A DNA stretch of 64,000 bases from positions 372,001 to 436,000 of the forward strand of contig NZ_CP121208.1 in the NCBI RefSeq assembly GCF_029625435.1. The letters are read 5' to 3'. Each line of letters starts with the position of its first letter. Position 1 is the first letter of the stretch. The notes beneath the pieces were generated by a model that made no database searches, had not been told where the DNA came from, and saw nothing but the letters and a program-made list of their open reading frames with translations. Both the position numbers and the translations under genes were made by a program. This document shows positions 17,199 through 27,256 of the stretch, in pieces. Source of the DNA: Arcanobacterium canis. GTDB lineage: Bacteria > Actinomycetota > Actinomycetes > Actinomycetales > Actinomycetaceae.

Positions 17199-17350
17199 GG
17201 GTCTTCATCTTATCGAGGAAGTTGCCGTGGGTGTTAGTGAAGTCCGATATTCGAGATTGTTCTGCACAACACATGCCTCCTCTCACTTCTTGTGTCCACG
17301 CTGCGGTCGTGCAGAGTCTGTGTGGTTAGGCACTGTGAGGTACGCAGTCG

Positions 17351-17356
17351 TATCCT
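17351..17356 (+). promoter_or_regulatory. leaderless -10 hexamer for the SNF2 gene
   Basis: TATCCT sits exactly six bases before the ATG at 17363, so transcription would begin at or next to the start codon. The AAAGG before the ATG is too close to act as a ribosome site. Confidence 0.5.
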
Positions 17357-17362
17357 TAAAGG

Positions 17363-20300
17363 ATGGATCAAACGTTTGGATTGCTTCGTTTCGTCAGCCC
17401 CGGATCATACGCACGAGGGGTAGTGTATGCCAGCCAACGACGGGCGAGGGTGGACGAACATGACCGCGAATCGGGCACGCTGCGTGGCCAGACGGTGGGG
17501 TCTAACCAACGCAACTACGACGAGGTGATCCACTATCGTTTCGATGACGAGATGAGCCAGTTCACCTCTTTTGAATCATCGTGCTCGTGTCCGGTGCGCA
17601 CAAACTGTAAACACGTCGTCGCTCTTGCTCTGACGGCCCTCGATTTGCTCCCCCATGCGTTAAAACCTGCGAACCGGGCGACTGCTCCGGGGCGCGTTGC
17701 TGCGCCGTCGCAGCCGGCGATTTCACCGACGTCGGGAGATCAGGGACGCGAGCGCAACCTGTACGAATGGCGTGGGCCGCGCCGCTCAGAACAGACCTGG
17801 GAAGGGCGGCTCGCTGCGCTTTTCTCCCAGAGTTGCCCTGACAAACGCGATCTGGCACTCATTCTTGAGATGCAAGAGCCTGAGCCTGGACGTGAATCGA
17901 CGTTGTTCTCTCGCGGGTATCTGACGGCAACGCCAATGAAGCGCGGGAAAACTAAAGCGTGGGTGAAAAGCGGGGTGTCGATTTCACATTTACGCTCGGG
18001 TGGCGTCACGGATGTGAAACCTGAGCAGGCGAGCGCAATTCGCTCACTGATTCAGCTCTCTGAAACTTTTGTTCCGTATTCGGGCACAGCTAAAGATTCG
18101 TTGCGTTTAGACACCATTAATTCTTCGTTGCTCACGCCTGTGCTGCGTGAGGTGATTGATTCGGGTGTGAGCCTCATCGATCACGATTTTCATCCTGTAT
18201 TTGTTGAAGACACGGACGCCGTGGCTGAAATTGCGATTGAGGAACGCGACGCTGGCGCACTCGCCTTGGGTGCGATTTTCACCCATCCGCTTCTTGGCTC
18301 ACAGATCGCACTTGGAGTCGGATCACCTGCGCAACTGATCGCGTGGCGTGATGAGGTGATGCATCTCGCTTTTCTGGCTGAAGCTCCGAGCGATCAATGG
18401 AATGCGCTGCGCTCCGGTGGGGTTCTGGTGGTGCCTGAAAAGGGGCGTGCTCGTTTTGAAACGGAGATTTTTACTCGGCTTGCACAACAGCTGTGGACCT
18501 CTCCGGATGGATCGTTTGATCCTCCGGCGATTCCCACTGCGCGTTTACATCTGACACTGGATCTGTCTGACCCTGGTGCCCCCATTCCAGTGGTCAATGC
18601 CATCTGGACATGGCGTTACGGTCAAGGTGATGGCGAACTTGGGCCTTTTTCACTCAACCTTCCCAAAGATGCCGCTCGCGGTGTGCGGGATGTTGAGTCA
18701 GAAGCAGAGATTCTTGCTCAGGTTGCGCCCATCGTGGGCCAGCACATGCCTATTTTGATGAACGGATCCGCACTTGCTCCGCACGTCAAAGTGACAGGTA
18801 GTGACGTGCTTGCGCTCGATACGCTGACCGCCGTCTTAAGAAGCCATGGGGTTGAGGTAGAAGAAAATCTCCCAACGTACACCCCAGTTGAATTAAAAAA
18901 GGTCGGTGTGGATGTCACCGATACCACTCGTGACTGGCTCGATTTGAATGTGCGTGTTGAGGTTGGCGGATCTGTAGTTCCCACAGCGCTCTTGATCCGT
19001 GCATTGACGCTCGATCAGGAATATCTCTTCCTCGAAAACGGGACGTATCTGAATCTTGACCTGCCTGAAATGGATAAGCTCCGAGCGTTGTTGAAAGAGG
19101 CTCGCGCGTTAACGGATCAACGCGGTGGCGGGATTCGTGTGCCCAAGGTCCGCCAGACCTGGTGGGAAGAGTTACTGGAGCTTGGGATCGTTGACGCCGC
19201 ACGTAACGTTTGGTTCGATGCCGTGCGTGAAGCCTCGTTGCGCCCGATACTTCCTGCTGAGGTTCCCACATCGGTCGAAGCAGTGCTGCGCCCCTACCAG
19301 CTTGAGGGATTCCGTTGGTTGGCGAGGTTGCGTGATCAAGGTTTAGGAGGTGTCCTGGCTGACGATATGGGGTTGGGAAAGACTCTCCAGATGCTGACGA
19401 TGATTGCCCGCGATCGCGAGCGCACTCCTGACGCCGGTCCCTGGCTCGTCGTCGCGCCGACGTCGGTGGTGGGGAACTGGGTGAGCGAAGCCCAAAAATT
19501 TACTCCGCATCTGACGGTGGTAGGAATCGATTCGACAGCAGCTCGTGCATCGTCTCACATTTCCCAGCTTGCTCGGGGAGCAGACATCGTCGTGACATCC
19601 TATACCCTCTTGCGTCTGGACGAGGACGTCTATGCCCGTCTTGAGCCGACCGGTGTCGTCCTCGACGAAGCGCAGAACGTGAAGAACTATACTTCGAAGG
19701 GCTTCGTGGTTGCTGCCTCACTGGGCGCGCCCACGACATTCGTCGTCACAGGTACGCCGATCGAAAATAATTTATCCGAGCTGTGGGCAATGTTCGCCTT
19801 GGCAGCTCCGGGGTTACTGGGGAGCCCCCGACAATTCGCGACGGCATTCCGTACACCCATTGAGGATAATGTTGCCGGAGGTGACCGCTCTGTTGCGGAT
19901 GAATATATGGCACGGTTGCGCAGACGAATTGAGCCGTTCCTCCTTCGACGAACGAAGCGTTCAGTGGCGCTCGATCTGCCCGAAAAAGCGGAACAAATTG
20001 TGCGGGTAGAGCTCGAACCTGATCACCGTCGTCTTTATGACCGCCAGCTGGCCCACGAACGTCAGGCTGTTTTGAAACTGACCGCCGACGGTGACGACCA
20101 TCGTTTCCAAGTGCTTGCAGCGCTTACACGCTTGCGGCAGATGGCAATCGATCCTCGGCTTGTTGACAGTGAGTCAACCGCCACCCCCTCGAAGCTCAAC
20201 GCTCTGATGGGCCTCCTCGACCAAGCAATGAGTGAAGGACATCGCGCTTTAGTATTTTCGCAGTTCACTTCCTTTCTCGCCCTTGTGAAGGAGCGGTTGG

Positions 20301-20695
20301 ACTCCGCGGGAATTGCCTACGCTTACCTGGACGGCACAACACGAGGACGGGCCAAAGTCATCGAGGAATTCGCTTCAGGCCAGGCGCCGGTTTTTCTTAT
20401 TTCGCTGAAAGCTGGTGGCACGGGATTGAATCTCACGATGGCCGATTACGCAATTTTGACTGATCCGTGGTGGAACCCTGCCGTCGAAGAACAGGCAGTG
20501 GATCGCGCCCATCGGATCGGGCAGACCCACACTGTTCACGTTTACCGTTTAGTGAGCGAGGGGACTGTCGAGGAGAAGGTTCTTGCACTTCAAGATCACA
20601 AGCGTTCCTTGCTCGCTGTCCTCTCGGAAGAAAACGGGGCGAGCGGTTCTGGAAAAGCGCTCTCGAGTCAAGAGTTGCGGGCGTTGTTGACGTAA
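17363..20695 (+). CDS. SWIM zinc-finger SNF2 family helicase
   Basis: 1110-residue protein. A SWIM zinc finger lies at residues 74-84 (C74-x-C76 ... C82-x-H84). After a long middle part comes an SNF2 core: Walker A in DDMGLGKTLQ near residue 669, DEAQ near 766, LRQMAID, and the last motif in DRAHRIGQT near 1050. The class is common in actinobacteria as a stand-alone DNA translocase; roles in DNA repair or chromatin-like remodelling are presumed. No restriction or defence genes adjoin it. The start appears leaderless, with pyrG divergent 164 bp away. Confidence 0.9.
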   Translation: MDQTFGLLRFVSPGSYARGVVYASQRRARVDEHDRESGTLRGQTVGSNQRNYDEVIHYRFDDEMSQFTSFESSCSCPVRTNCKHVVALALTALDLLPHALKPANRATAPGRVAAPSQPAISPTSGDQGRERNLYEWRGPRRSEQTWEGRLAALFSQSCPDKRDLALILEMQEPEPGRESTLFSRGYLTATPMKRGKTKAWVKSGVSISHLRSGGVTDVKPEQASAIRSLIQLSETFVPYSGTAKDSLRLDTINSSLLTPVLREVIDSGVSLIDHDFHPVFVEDTDAVAEIAIEERDAGALALGAIFTHPLLGSQIALGVGSPAQLIAWRDEVMHLAFLAEAPSDQWNALRSGGVLVVPEKGRARFETEIFTRLAQQLWTSPDGSFDPPAIPTARLHLTLDLSDPGAPIPVVNAIWTWRYGQGDGELGPFSLNLPKDAARGVRDVESEAEILAQVAPIVGQHMPILMNGSALAPHVKVTGSDVLALDTLTAVLRSHGVEVEENLPTYTPVELKKVGVDVTDTTRDWLDLNVRVEVGGSVVPTALLIRALTLDQEYLFLENGTYLNLDLPEMDKLRALLKEARALTDQRGGGIRVPKVRQTWWEELLELGIVDAARNVWFDAVREASLRPILPAEVPTSVEAVLRPYQLEGFRWLARLRDQGLGGVLADDMGLGKTLQMLTMIARDRERTPDAGPWLVVAPTSVVGNWVSEAQKFTPHLTVVGIDSTAARASSHISQLARGADIVVTSYTLLRLDEDVYARLEPTGVVLDEAQNVKNYTSKGFVVAASLGAPTTFVVTGTPIENNLSELWAMFALAAPGLLGSPRQFATAFRTPIEDNVAGGDRSVADEYMARLRRRIEPFLLRRTKRSVALDLPEKAEQIVRVELEPDHRRLYDRQLAHERQAVLKLTADGDDHRFQVLAALTRLRQMAIDPRLVDSESTATPSKLNALMGLLDQAMSEGHRALVFSQFTSFLALVKERLDSAGIAYAYLDGTTRGRAKVIEEFASGQAPVFLISLKAGGTGLNLTMADYAILTDPWWNPAVEEQAVDRAHRIGQTHTVHVYRLVSEGTVEEKVLALQDHKRSLLAVLSEENGASGSGKALSSQELRALLT

Positions 20696-20862
20696 CCCGT
20701 ACACCCACGTCGCCCCGGGTGCGTCCGTAGCAGCGGGCAGCCTGACGTGCGCAAGTTCACGCTGTTCGTAACGATTGAGTTACTGTTTTAGCGTGAAGTG
20801 GTCACAACGTGGGTGAGGCGAGCACAATGTTTTGGTACATGTAGTCGAGGGAAGTAGGGCCG

Positions 20863-21648
20863 ATGTCTGAATCCACCGCGGCTTCCTCTTCTAAGGAAGA
20901 CGAGCAGAAGGTATACGAAAATCTTCTCGCCTTGCGCGTGGAGCCTGACGGCACTGAATCTTACGGCGATAAAGCAGACCAGTTTATCGAGTGGTACGGC
21001 CCTGAAGGCGCAACGGTTGTGACCCTTCTTCACGGTGGATGCTTTCGTCAAGATATTGGACTAGATTTCACCCGTCCGGCTGCATTTGCTCTGGCAGAGG
21101 CTGGTTTTCGGGTGGCATTACCCGAATATCGTCGTCTCGCTGGGAGTCCGGAACTCACATTCGAAGACGCGCGCCTTCTGGCTCGTCACCCACTCATCGG
21201 TTCCTCAACCTGGATCGGCCACTGTTCGGGTGCCACGATGGCGCTGGATGTTCTTTTCTCTGACGAATATGAACTAACCCACGTGGTGGCTCTTGCGCCG
21301 TTATTCGATCTTGCACGAGCAGTGCGTGAGGCGGCGTCGGAGAACGTTGGCGATATTTCTGACTTTATGGGCGGAATGCCTGTTGATCAGCCCGAACGCT
21401 ACGCGCAATTCGATCCGATGCGACGGTGGGGAGAGCTGGGGGAGGCGCAGTTTGCCGCCCGCGGGCTCAGGCTCGACATCATTCACGGAACAGCGGATGC
21501 CACAGTCCCTGTTGTGCGATCCAAAGATCTCAATACAGAGCCTTTCAATGTCGCAATCGTTCCTGGCGCCAACCACAATGATGTCATTCGGCCAGGTGAC
21601 GATGCCTGGATCTTCTTGCGAGGGGCACTGGGGGATACCTCAGCCTGA
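20863..21648 (+). CDS. alpha/beta hydrolase with GxCxG elbow
   Basis: 261-residue alpha/beta hydrolase resembling the kynurenine formamidase/esterase group: oxyanion motif HGGCFR at 57-62, nucleophile elbow GHCSG at 119-123, acid in HGTADATVP near 222 and catalytic histidine in GANHND near 243. The centre of the elbow is Cys121, not Ser, although Ser122 is next to it; dienelactone hydrolases also use cysteine here. There is no signal peptide. A purine-rich GGGAAGTAGGG precedes the ATG. The substrate is unknown. The gene stands between SNF2 and a patatin-like gene on the same strand. Confidence 0.78.
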   Translation: MSESTAASSSKEDEQKVYENLLALRVEPDGTESYGDKADQFIEWYGPEGATVVTLLHGGCFRQDIGLDFTRPAAFALAEAGFRVALPEYRRLAGSPELTFEDARLLARHPLIGSSTWIGHCSGATMALDVLFSDEYELTHVVALAPLFDLARAVREAASENVGDISDFMGGMPVDQPERYAQFDPMRRWGELGEAQFAARGLRLDIIHGTADATVPVVRSKDLNTEPFNVAIVPGANHNDVIRPGDDAWIFLRGALGDTSA

Positions 21649-21713
21649 ATGACGCAATGTTTCAATCACTGACGTGATTCTCATTTGCCCTATTGTGCGC
21701 AAGAATAGAGAAC

Positions 21714-22589
21714 ATGAAGATTGCACTCGTTCTTGGCTCTGGTGGCGCTCGCGGATACGCTCATATCGGCGTAATCGAGGAAATTAAAAAGCGTGGGCAC
21801 GAAATCGTTGCAATCGCTGGTTGTTCAATGGGTGCAGTTGTTGGTGGTGTTGAGGCTGCCGGACATCTCGAAGAGTTCAAAACCTGGGTGAGTGGCCTAT
21901 CCAAGCTCGATGTCCTTCGTCTGATCGGATTCACGCTCCGTGAACCTGGGATCGTCAATCCACGCAAAGTTATCGCGCGCATTGACGACATTGTGGAAGG
22001 AGTGAGGATCGAGGATCTTCCCATTCCCTTCACTGCCGTAGCCACGAATCTTATCACGGGCCGTGAAGTGTGGTTTCAACAGGGGAGCTTGGCTGCAGCG
22101 ATTCGTGCGTCGATGGCTGTGCCGTCTATCGTCACTCCCGTTCACCTCAATGGGCAGCTTCTCGCCGACGGTGGTCTGGTCAATCCTGTGCCGATGGAGG
22201 CAGTTGCTGCAGTCGAGGCTGATGCCACACTTGCGGTGTCGCTTGCGAAGGGTCGGACGGCGAACGTTGATGACCCGCGTATGTTTGGATCTGCTGGGCC
22301 TGTGTCCTCCGACGACGTGCGTGAAGAGACTGAAGACGAGCGAGCAATTCCGCTGTGGGAGACGTATTACGATCTTCCTAAATCATTGCGAACGCGTGAC
22401 GTCGCCGATCTGTCGATCTCTGTGATGCAAGCACTTATCGAACGTTTCCGATGGGCTGCTAACCCAGCCTCGTACGTCATCGATATTCCCTACACAACGG
22501 CTGGAACGATGGATCTACATCGAGCAGCGGAAGTCATCGAGGTGGGCCGTGCCGAGGCGATCAAGGCGCTCGATGCCTACGGACTGTAG
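21714..22589 (+). CDS. patatin-like phospholipase (RssA/YlbK type)
   Basis: 291-residue patatin-fold hydrolase. The oxyanion hole is GSGGARG (8-14), the nucleophile Ser38 in GCSMG (36-40) and the dyad aspartate in LLADGGLVNP near residue 150. This is the single-domain bacterial type with no signal peptide, so it probably acts on membrane lipids from the cytoplasmic side. ATG at 21714 is chosen because the motif starts seven residues later; the upstream in-frame start has no support. It ends in the terminator shared with kup. Confidence 0.88.
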   Translation: MKIALVLGSGGARGYAHIGVIEEIKKRGHEIVAIAGCSMGAVVGGVEAAGHLEEFKTWVSGLSKLDVLRLIGFTLREPGIVNPRKVIARIDDIVEGVRIEDLPIPFTAVATNLITGREVWFQQGSLAAAIRASMAVPSIVTPVHLNGQLLADGGLVNPVPMEAVAAVEADATLAVSLAKGRTANVDDPRMFGSAGPVSSDDVREETEDERAIPLWETYYDLPKSLRTRDVADLSISVMQALIERFRWAANPASYVIDIPYTTAGTMDLHRAAEVIEVGRAEAIKALDAYGL

Positions 22590-22621
22590 CGCCTTGATCG
22601 GCCGCAGGTGAAAACATCGTG

Positions 22622-22665
22622 AGAACAAAGTGTGGTGCCAAACATCCGGCACCACACTTTGTTCT
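22622..22665. terminator. bidirectional terminator overlapping the kup stop
   Basis: Perfect 18-bp stem (22622-22639 with 22648-22665, 8-base loop) between the convergent patatin and kup genes. The right arm includes part of the kup stop codon. Confidence 0.85.
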
Positions 22666-24649
22666 AGACGTAAATTCGCGTTGTGTATTCCACTGTTCGC
22701 TCGATCGGCATTGTGCGCAGCCAACGGGGGGAGGCGGAAAAACGCGACAACTGAACAAAGAGCCAACGGAACAGGTTGGGCATTTTACCGTGATGAGGAG
22801 CTTGTTCGATCTGAAGATGGTGGGCGAATACCACTGCATCTGCAATTGAAAAATCAGGCACGTTTGTCGGTGTTGGCTCAGGGGCTTCGCGCAGGCGCTT
22901 GGTGTAGAGCTCAAGATCGTAGATGGGGTTACGCGAGTCCATGAAGCCGTAGGTGACTGTCAGATGGAAGAAACCGGGCAATGGACACGCGATAGGCGAA
23001 TTCTTCACGCGCTGCTCGGGTGGCACGTGTGCCAGTGCCACGGTTTTCACAGCGAGAATGACGACGCGCTCGTGAATCGCCTCGTTGAAGTTCGTGTTCA
23101 ATAGTAAGGGGCGCGGGGTGGAAGTGAACAGCGAATGTGGATAAATCGCTGTTCCCGGGATGCGCCAATGCACGGGATTCTTTGACACCTGATCAAAGTA
23201 TTCGGACAGTGGGAGTTCTTGTTCAGTGCGTTGACGGTAGACCTGCTGGGAAATGATCTTCCACGACAGCATGATGGTGGACAAAATGATGGCAATGCCG
23301 ACCGGTAACCAGCCACCGGAAAAGAACTTGACGATATTAGCTGTCCACAGCGGAATTTCAATTGCGGCAAGTACCAGTCCTGCAAGAGCGGCGAACCAGC
23401 GCGGCTTTTTCCAACCGTAGCGAATCAGCATGACGAGCAGTATTGACGTGAAGAGAAATTCGGTCGTCACTGCCAAGCCGTATGCTTCCGAGAGTGATTC
23501 GGAGGTGCGGAAGGTCACGACGATCACTGCCACGGCGATGTAGAGCAAAAGATTGACTGCTGGAATGTAGATCTGTCCGCGTTCCTTCGCCGAGGTGTAG
23601 ACGACACGCAGGTGAGGCAGGTAGTTGAGATGAATTGCCTGGTTGGTCAATGCAAATGCGCCAGTGATCACTGCTTGCGATGCGATGAGAGTGGCGAGCG
23701 TAGCAATGATGACCAGCGGAATCGTCGCCCACGAGGGTGCAAGGAGGAAGAAGGGGTTCTCCAAAGCAGCTGGATCAGCGAGCAGAAGTGCGCCTTGGCC
23801 CAGGTAATTGATGGTGAGAGAAGGAAGCACTAGGTACAGCCACGCGTCCTGAATGGGGCGCCGGCCGAAGTGTGACAGATCGGCGTACAGTGCTTCGGCG
23901 CCGGTGAGCGACAGCACGATCGCACCCATTGCGATGAATGCAACCGCAGGGTGTCCGACGAGAAAATCCGCTGCGCGCCAGGGGTTGAGAGCCAGAAGAA
24001 TTCTCGGGTTTTCCACGATGTGGGGTGCTCCGAGCACAGCAAGCAGAATGAACCACGTCGCCATGATCGGAGAGAAGTAAGAAGCCACCTGATGGGTGCC
24101 TCGGTACTGGATCGCGAAGAGGGCGGTGAGGATCACCAGTGCAATTGGCACGATATACGTGGCAATTCCTGGCACTGCCACATCGAGACCCTCAACTGCT
24201 GAAAGCACCGAGATTGCCGGGGTGATCACAGAATCACCAAAGAACAAGGACGCGCCGATGATACCTGCTACTGCCACGCTCGATGAGAGTCGTGACGGAG
24301 ACTTGACGAAGCGGCGAACGAGCGCCGAAAGTGCCAAAATGCCGCCCTCGCGTCGGTTATCTGCACGTAACACGATCGCGACGTACTTGAGTGTGACGAG
24401 AGCGACGAGGAACCAAATAATCGCCGAGGTAACACCGATCAAATTGTATTCACTCATACTTACGCCATCGAGCGTAAACACCGCGCGCATGACGTACAGC
24501 GGTGAGGTTCCAATATCGCCGTAAACAACTCCCACGGCTCCGAAAGCGGCAGCGGCACTTGCAGCGGATGCGCTCGGCACATGGCTTGCATTCTTGCGTC
24601 CCGCAATCGTGCGGGCAGTTCCTCTGGTTTTTTCCACGAGGGCTAGCAT
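22664..24649 (-). CDS. kup: potassium uptake protein Kup
   Basis: 661-residue K+/H+ symporter of the KUP/HAK family. The opening helix AAFGAVGVVYGDIGTSPLYV (residues 30-49) is diagnostic, about 12 hydrophobic segments follow, and there is a soluble C-terminal domain. The coding frame runs 67 codons further upstream, but ATG at 24649 has AAGGGG at the right spacing and the extension is not Kup-like. The gene is divergent from the M18 aminopeptidase across 164 bp. Confidence 0.94.
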   Translation of the reverse strand: MLALVEKTRGTARTIAGRKNASHVPSASAASAAAAFGAVGVVYGDIGTSPLYVMRAVFTLDGVSMSEYNLIGVTSAIIWFLVALVTLKYVAIVLRADNRREGGILALSALVRRFVKSPSRLSSSVAVAGIIGASLFFGDSVITPAISVLSAVEGLDVAVPGIATYIVPIALVILTALFAIQYRGTHQVASYFSPIMATWFILLAVLGAPHIVENPRILLALNPWRAADFLVGHPAVAFIAMGAIVLSLTGAEALYADLSHFGRRPIQDAWLYLVLPSLTINYLGQGALLLADPAALENPFFLLAPSWATIPLVIIATLATLIASQAVITGAFALTNQAIHLNYLPHLRVVYTSAKERGQIYIPAVNLLLYIAVAVIVVTFRTSESLSEAYGLAVTTEFLFTSILLVMLIRYGWKKPRWFAALAGLVLAAIEIPLWTANIVKFFSGGWLPVGIAIILSTIMLSWKIISQQVYRQRTEQELPLSEYFDQVSKNPVHWRIPGTAIYPHSLFTSTPRPLLLNTNFNEAIHERVVILAVKTVALAHVPPEQRVKNSPIACPLPGFFHLTVTYGFMDSRNPIYDLELYTKRLREAPEPTPTNVPDFSIADAVVFAHHLQIEQAPHHGKMPNLFRWLFVQLSRFSASPRWLRTMPIERTVEYTTRIYV

Positions 24650-24801
24650 AGACCCCTTGGCGTACTTTGCAACCTCTAGTATCCGCAGAGCTTTTATGAA
24701 AGTAGTGCTCAGGGACGCGCGTGACGCATATTGCGTCGTATGTTGTGTGGTGATGCTGACGGCGTTGGTGCGGACGATTCGTGGCAATGCTTGAGGGATC
24801 C

Positions 24802-24807
24802 TAGACT
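24802..24807 (+). promoter_or_regulatory. leaderless -10 hexamer for the M18 aminopeptidase
   Basis: TAGACT lies exactly six bases before the ATG at 24814. A GGGA between them could be a weak ribosome site if transcription began earlier. Confidence 0.5.
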
Positions 24808-24813
24808 GGGAAC

Positions 24814-26106
24814 ATGAGTATTTTGCTTCCATCTGTTCACGCTGGCGCACGTGAGTTCGCTGCCGGCTTTGCTGATTTTATTTCGTCTTCGCCTACCTCC
24901 TACCATGCGGCAGACAACCTTGCACAGATTTTTTCTGACGCCGGTTTTTCGCGCCAAGAGGAAAGCGAGGCATGGCAAGGTGCATGTCACGGGTACGTGG
25001 TTCGTGACGGTGCTGTTATCGCCTGGCGTATTCCTGACGGTGCCCAACCAGGTACTGGTGTCAAGATCGTCGGTTCGCACACTGATTCGCCGTCTTTTAA
25101 GGTCAAGCCGAACCTGACGTCAAGCTCATGCGGGTACGATCAGGTCAACGTCGAGGTCTATGGTGGCCCATTGCTTAACTCTTGGCTCAATCGTGATTTG
25201 GGTATCGCAGGTCGAGTGGTGAGCTTGGATGGGGAAGAACATCTCGTGAAGACCCCTGCGATCATGACAATTGCACAGGTTGCTCCTCATCTCGATCGTT
25301 CAGTGAATAAGGACCTCAAGCTTTCTGCGCAAAAGGACTACCACCCAATCTGGTCCACGTCTGAAGGTGAACTCGTGAACCTCATTGCTCAGGAAGCGGG
25401 CGTTGAGCCTGATCGGATTGCTGCAATGGATCTCTTTGCATACGATACCTGTGCGCCTCAGATTTTCGGAGGGTTGGACGGCACTGACTTCTTCGCTGCT
25501 GGCCGCCAAGACAACCTCACTTCTGTGTACTGCGCACTCGTTGCATTCCTCGATCCAGATATTGAACTTGGTGAGGACATTCAGATTTTTGCTGCATTCA
25601 ACCACGAAGAGATCGGCTCGGATACGTACTCGGGTGCTGCGGGGTCATTCCTTGAAGCCGTTTTGCGCCGGATGTCCGAGAATCTTTTTGGGCCAGGGTC
25701 TGAGGCTTTCGAGCGTATGCTCGCGAACTCCTCTGTGGTGAGTGCCGACGCTGGTCACGCAGTGAACCCGAACAAACCCGAACTTCATGATCCTGCTCAC
25801 CAGCCCGTCCTCGGAGGAGGGCCTTTGCTCAAGATCAATGCTCGCGGAGCCTACGCCACCGATGCTTCGACGTCGGCGCTCTTCTTCCGTGCGGCTGCTG
25901 GCTCACATGTGGCTGTTCAGGAAATCGTGTCGAACAATGATGTGCCATCTGGAACGACGATCGGCCCGATCACTGTAACGCGCCTCGGTATTCCCACTGT
26001 TGATTGTGGAGTACCGCTATTGTCGATGCATTCGGCACGCGAGATTTCAGCACCAGCTGATCTTGTTGCCTTGTCGCAGATTCTCAAGGCTTACTTTGAG
26101 GACTGA
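24814..26106 (+). CDS. M18-family metalloaminopeptidase
   Basis: 430-residue cytoplasmic aminopeptidase of the M18 (aspartyl aminopeptidase) family; probably a zinc or cobalt enzyme in large oligomers. Metal and catalytic motifs are clear: GSHTDSP near residue 88, RQDNL near 230, NHEEIGS near 267, SADAGHAV near 310 and the terminal SMHSARE near 408. It would complete breakdown of imported or recycled peptides. Length is normal. Terminated by the hairpin at 26121. Confidence 0.94.
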   Translation: MSILLPSVHAGAREFAAGFADFISSSPTSYHAADNLAQIFSDAGFSRQEESEAWQGACHGYVVRDGAVIAWRIPDGAQPGTGVKIVGSHTDSPSFKVKPNLTSSSCGYDQVNVEVYGGPLLNSWLNRDLGIAGRVVSLDGEEHLVKTPAIMTIAQVAPHLDRSVNKDLKLSAQKDYHPIWSTSEGELVNLIAQEAGVEPDRIAAMDLFAYDTCAPQIFGGLDGTDFFAAGRQDNLTSVYCALVAFLDPDIELGEDIQIFAAFNHEEIGSDTYSGAAGSFLEAVLRRMSENLFGPGSEAFERMLANSSVVSADAGHAVNPNKPELHDPAHQPVLGGGPLLKINARGAYATDASTSALFFRAAAGSHVAVQEIVSNNDVPSGTTIGPITVTRLGIPTVDCGVPLLSMHSAREISAPADLVALSQILKAYFED

Positions 26107-26120
26107 ATAACCATTCCGGT

Positions 26121-26159
26121 ATGACTGTGGGCGATAGGAAACCTATCGCCCACAGTCAT
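26121..26159. terminator. bidirectional terminator hairpin
   Basis: Perfect 18-bp stem (26121-26138 with 26142-26159) around a three-base loop between the convergent M18 and lipA genes. Confidence 0.85.
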
Positions 26160-26194
26160 GTTCATGGTGTTCGCTACTCTGGCTCAGAGTGTGA

Positions 26195-27256
26195 TCAGTG
26201 AGTTCGTTTGAGGATCGATGCAGCCTCCTGGTACGCGGGCGTGTCGGTGGTGCCGATGCCTTGGAAACGCTCCGGGATTTCCAGGCCCTTGTGTTTCATT
26301 GCGCGTGCCCACAGCGAACCCGAACGGTATGAAGAGCGCACAAGTGGGCCAGCCATGATTCCGGCAAAGCCCATTTCGTATCCAATCTGTGAAAACTCCA
26401 CGAATTCAGCTGGCTTTACCCAGCGATCGATTGGGTGATGCAATGGAGAGGGACGCAGATACTGGGTGATCGTGAGAAGATCACAGCCAGCGTCGTGAAG
26501 ATCCTGCATCGTTGAGATGATTTCGTCCTTCGTTTCTCCCATCCCCAAAATGAGGTTTGACTTTGTAATCAAACCTGATTCTGAGGCAAACGTAATGAGA
26601 TCCAAGGAGCGCTCATAACGGAAAGCGGGACGAATTTTCTTGAAGATGCGTGGAACGGTTTCGAGATTATGGGCCAAAACCTCAGGCTTTGCATCGAAGA
26701 CCTGCTTGAGCGCGGGGGCGCCGCCGCGCATGTCGTCAATGAGAAGCTCGACGCCGGTCTGCGGGCTCATCTTGTGGATCAAACGAGTAGTTTCAGCATA
26801 GAGCCACGAAGCGCCATCTTCGAGATCGTCGCGTGTGACACCTGTGATGGTGGTGTAGTGAAGATTCATCTCCTTCACCGACTGTGCCACACGCAGAGGC
26901 TCGCCGCGGTCATACGTGTCTGGACGTCCGGTCTTGATGAAACAAAAGTCGCAACGGCGGGTGCAGGTATCACCGCCGATGAGGAACGATGCCTCGCGCG
27001 AATCCCAGCATTCGTAAATGTTGGGGCAATTCGCTTCGGCACACACTGTGTGCAGAGAAGCTCCGTTGACGCGCGAGCGCATGTCCTCGTACTCTGTGCC
27101 GACAGTAGCCTTCGTTTTGAGCCACTCAGGACGATTGTGTTCGATTGGGGTAGCTGAATTCTTTTCCTCGATGCGCAGTAGACGGCGTGAACCGGGGTTG
27201 ATGCGCTCGTTGGACATATGGTGCGTTCCCCCGATGGGGGGAGTGGTAGTGGTCAT
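26195..27256 (-). CDS. lipA: lipoyl synthase
   Basis: 353-residue radical-SAM enzyme that inserts two sulfurs into protein-bound octanoyl groups to make lipoyl cofactor. Both cluster motifs are visible: C-x4-C-x5-C in [12 protein letters not shown] (sacrificial cluster) and C-x3-C-x2-C in CTRRCDFC (SAM cluster). The start at 27256 overlaps the lipB stop (ATGA), with AAAGGA upstream; an internal ATG 13 codons later is a poorer choice. It completes lipoylation with the upstream lipB. Confidence 0.97.
   Translation of the reverse strand: MTTTTPPIGGTHHMSNERINPGSRRLLRIEEKNSATPIEHNRPEWLKTKATVGTEYEDMRSRVNGASLHTVCAEANCPNIYECWDSREASFLIGGDTCTRRCDFCFIKTGRPDTYDRGEPLRVAQSVKEMNLHYTTITGVTRDDLEDGASWLYAETTRLIHKMSPQTGVELLIDDMRGGAPALKQVFDAKPEVLAHNLETVPRIFKKIRPAFRYERSLDLITFASESGLITKSNLILGMGETKDEIISTMQDLHDAGCDLLTITQYLRPSPLHHPIDRWVKPAEFVEFSQIGYEMGFAGIMAGPLVRSSYRSGSLWARAMKHKGLEIPERFQGIGTTDTPAYQEAASILKRTH

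Noticed and set aside
17363-20695. SNF2 helicase as part of a DISARM-like defence system
   Set aside because: Its neighbours are pyrG and an alpha/beta hydrolase; no methylase, nuclease or phospholipase-D gene accompanies it, and the SWIM type is a common stand-alone actinobacterial protein.
24650-24850. 67-codon N-terminal extension of Kup
   Set aside because: The extension is not Kup-like, and ATG 24649 has a good AAGGGG; the segment is the divergent promoter region.
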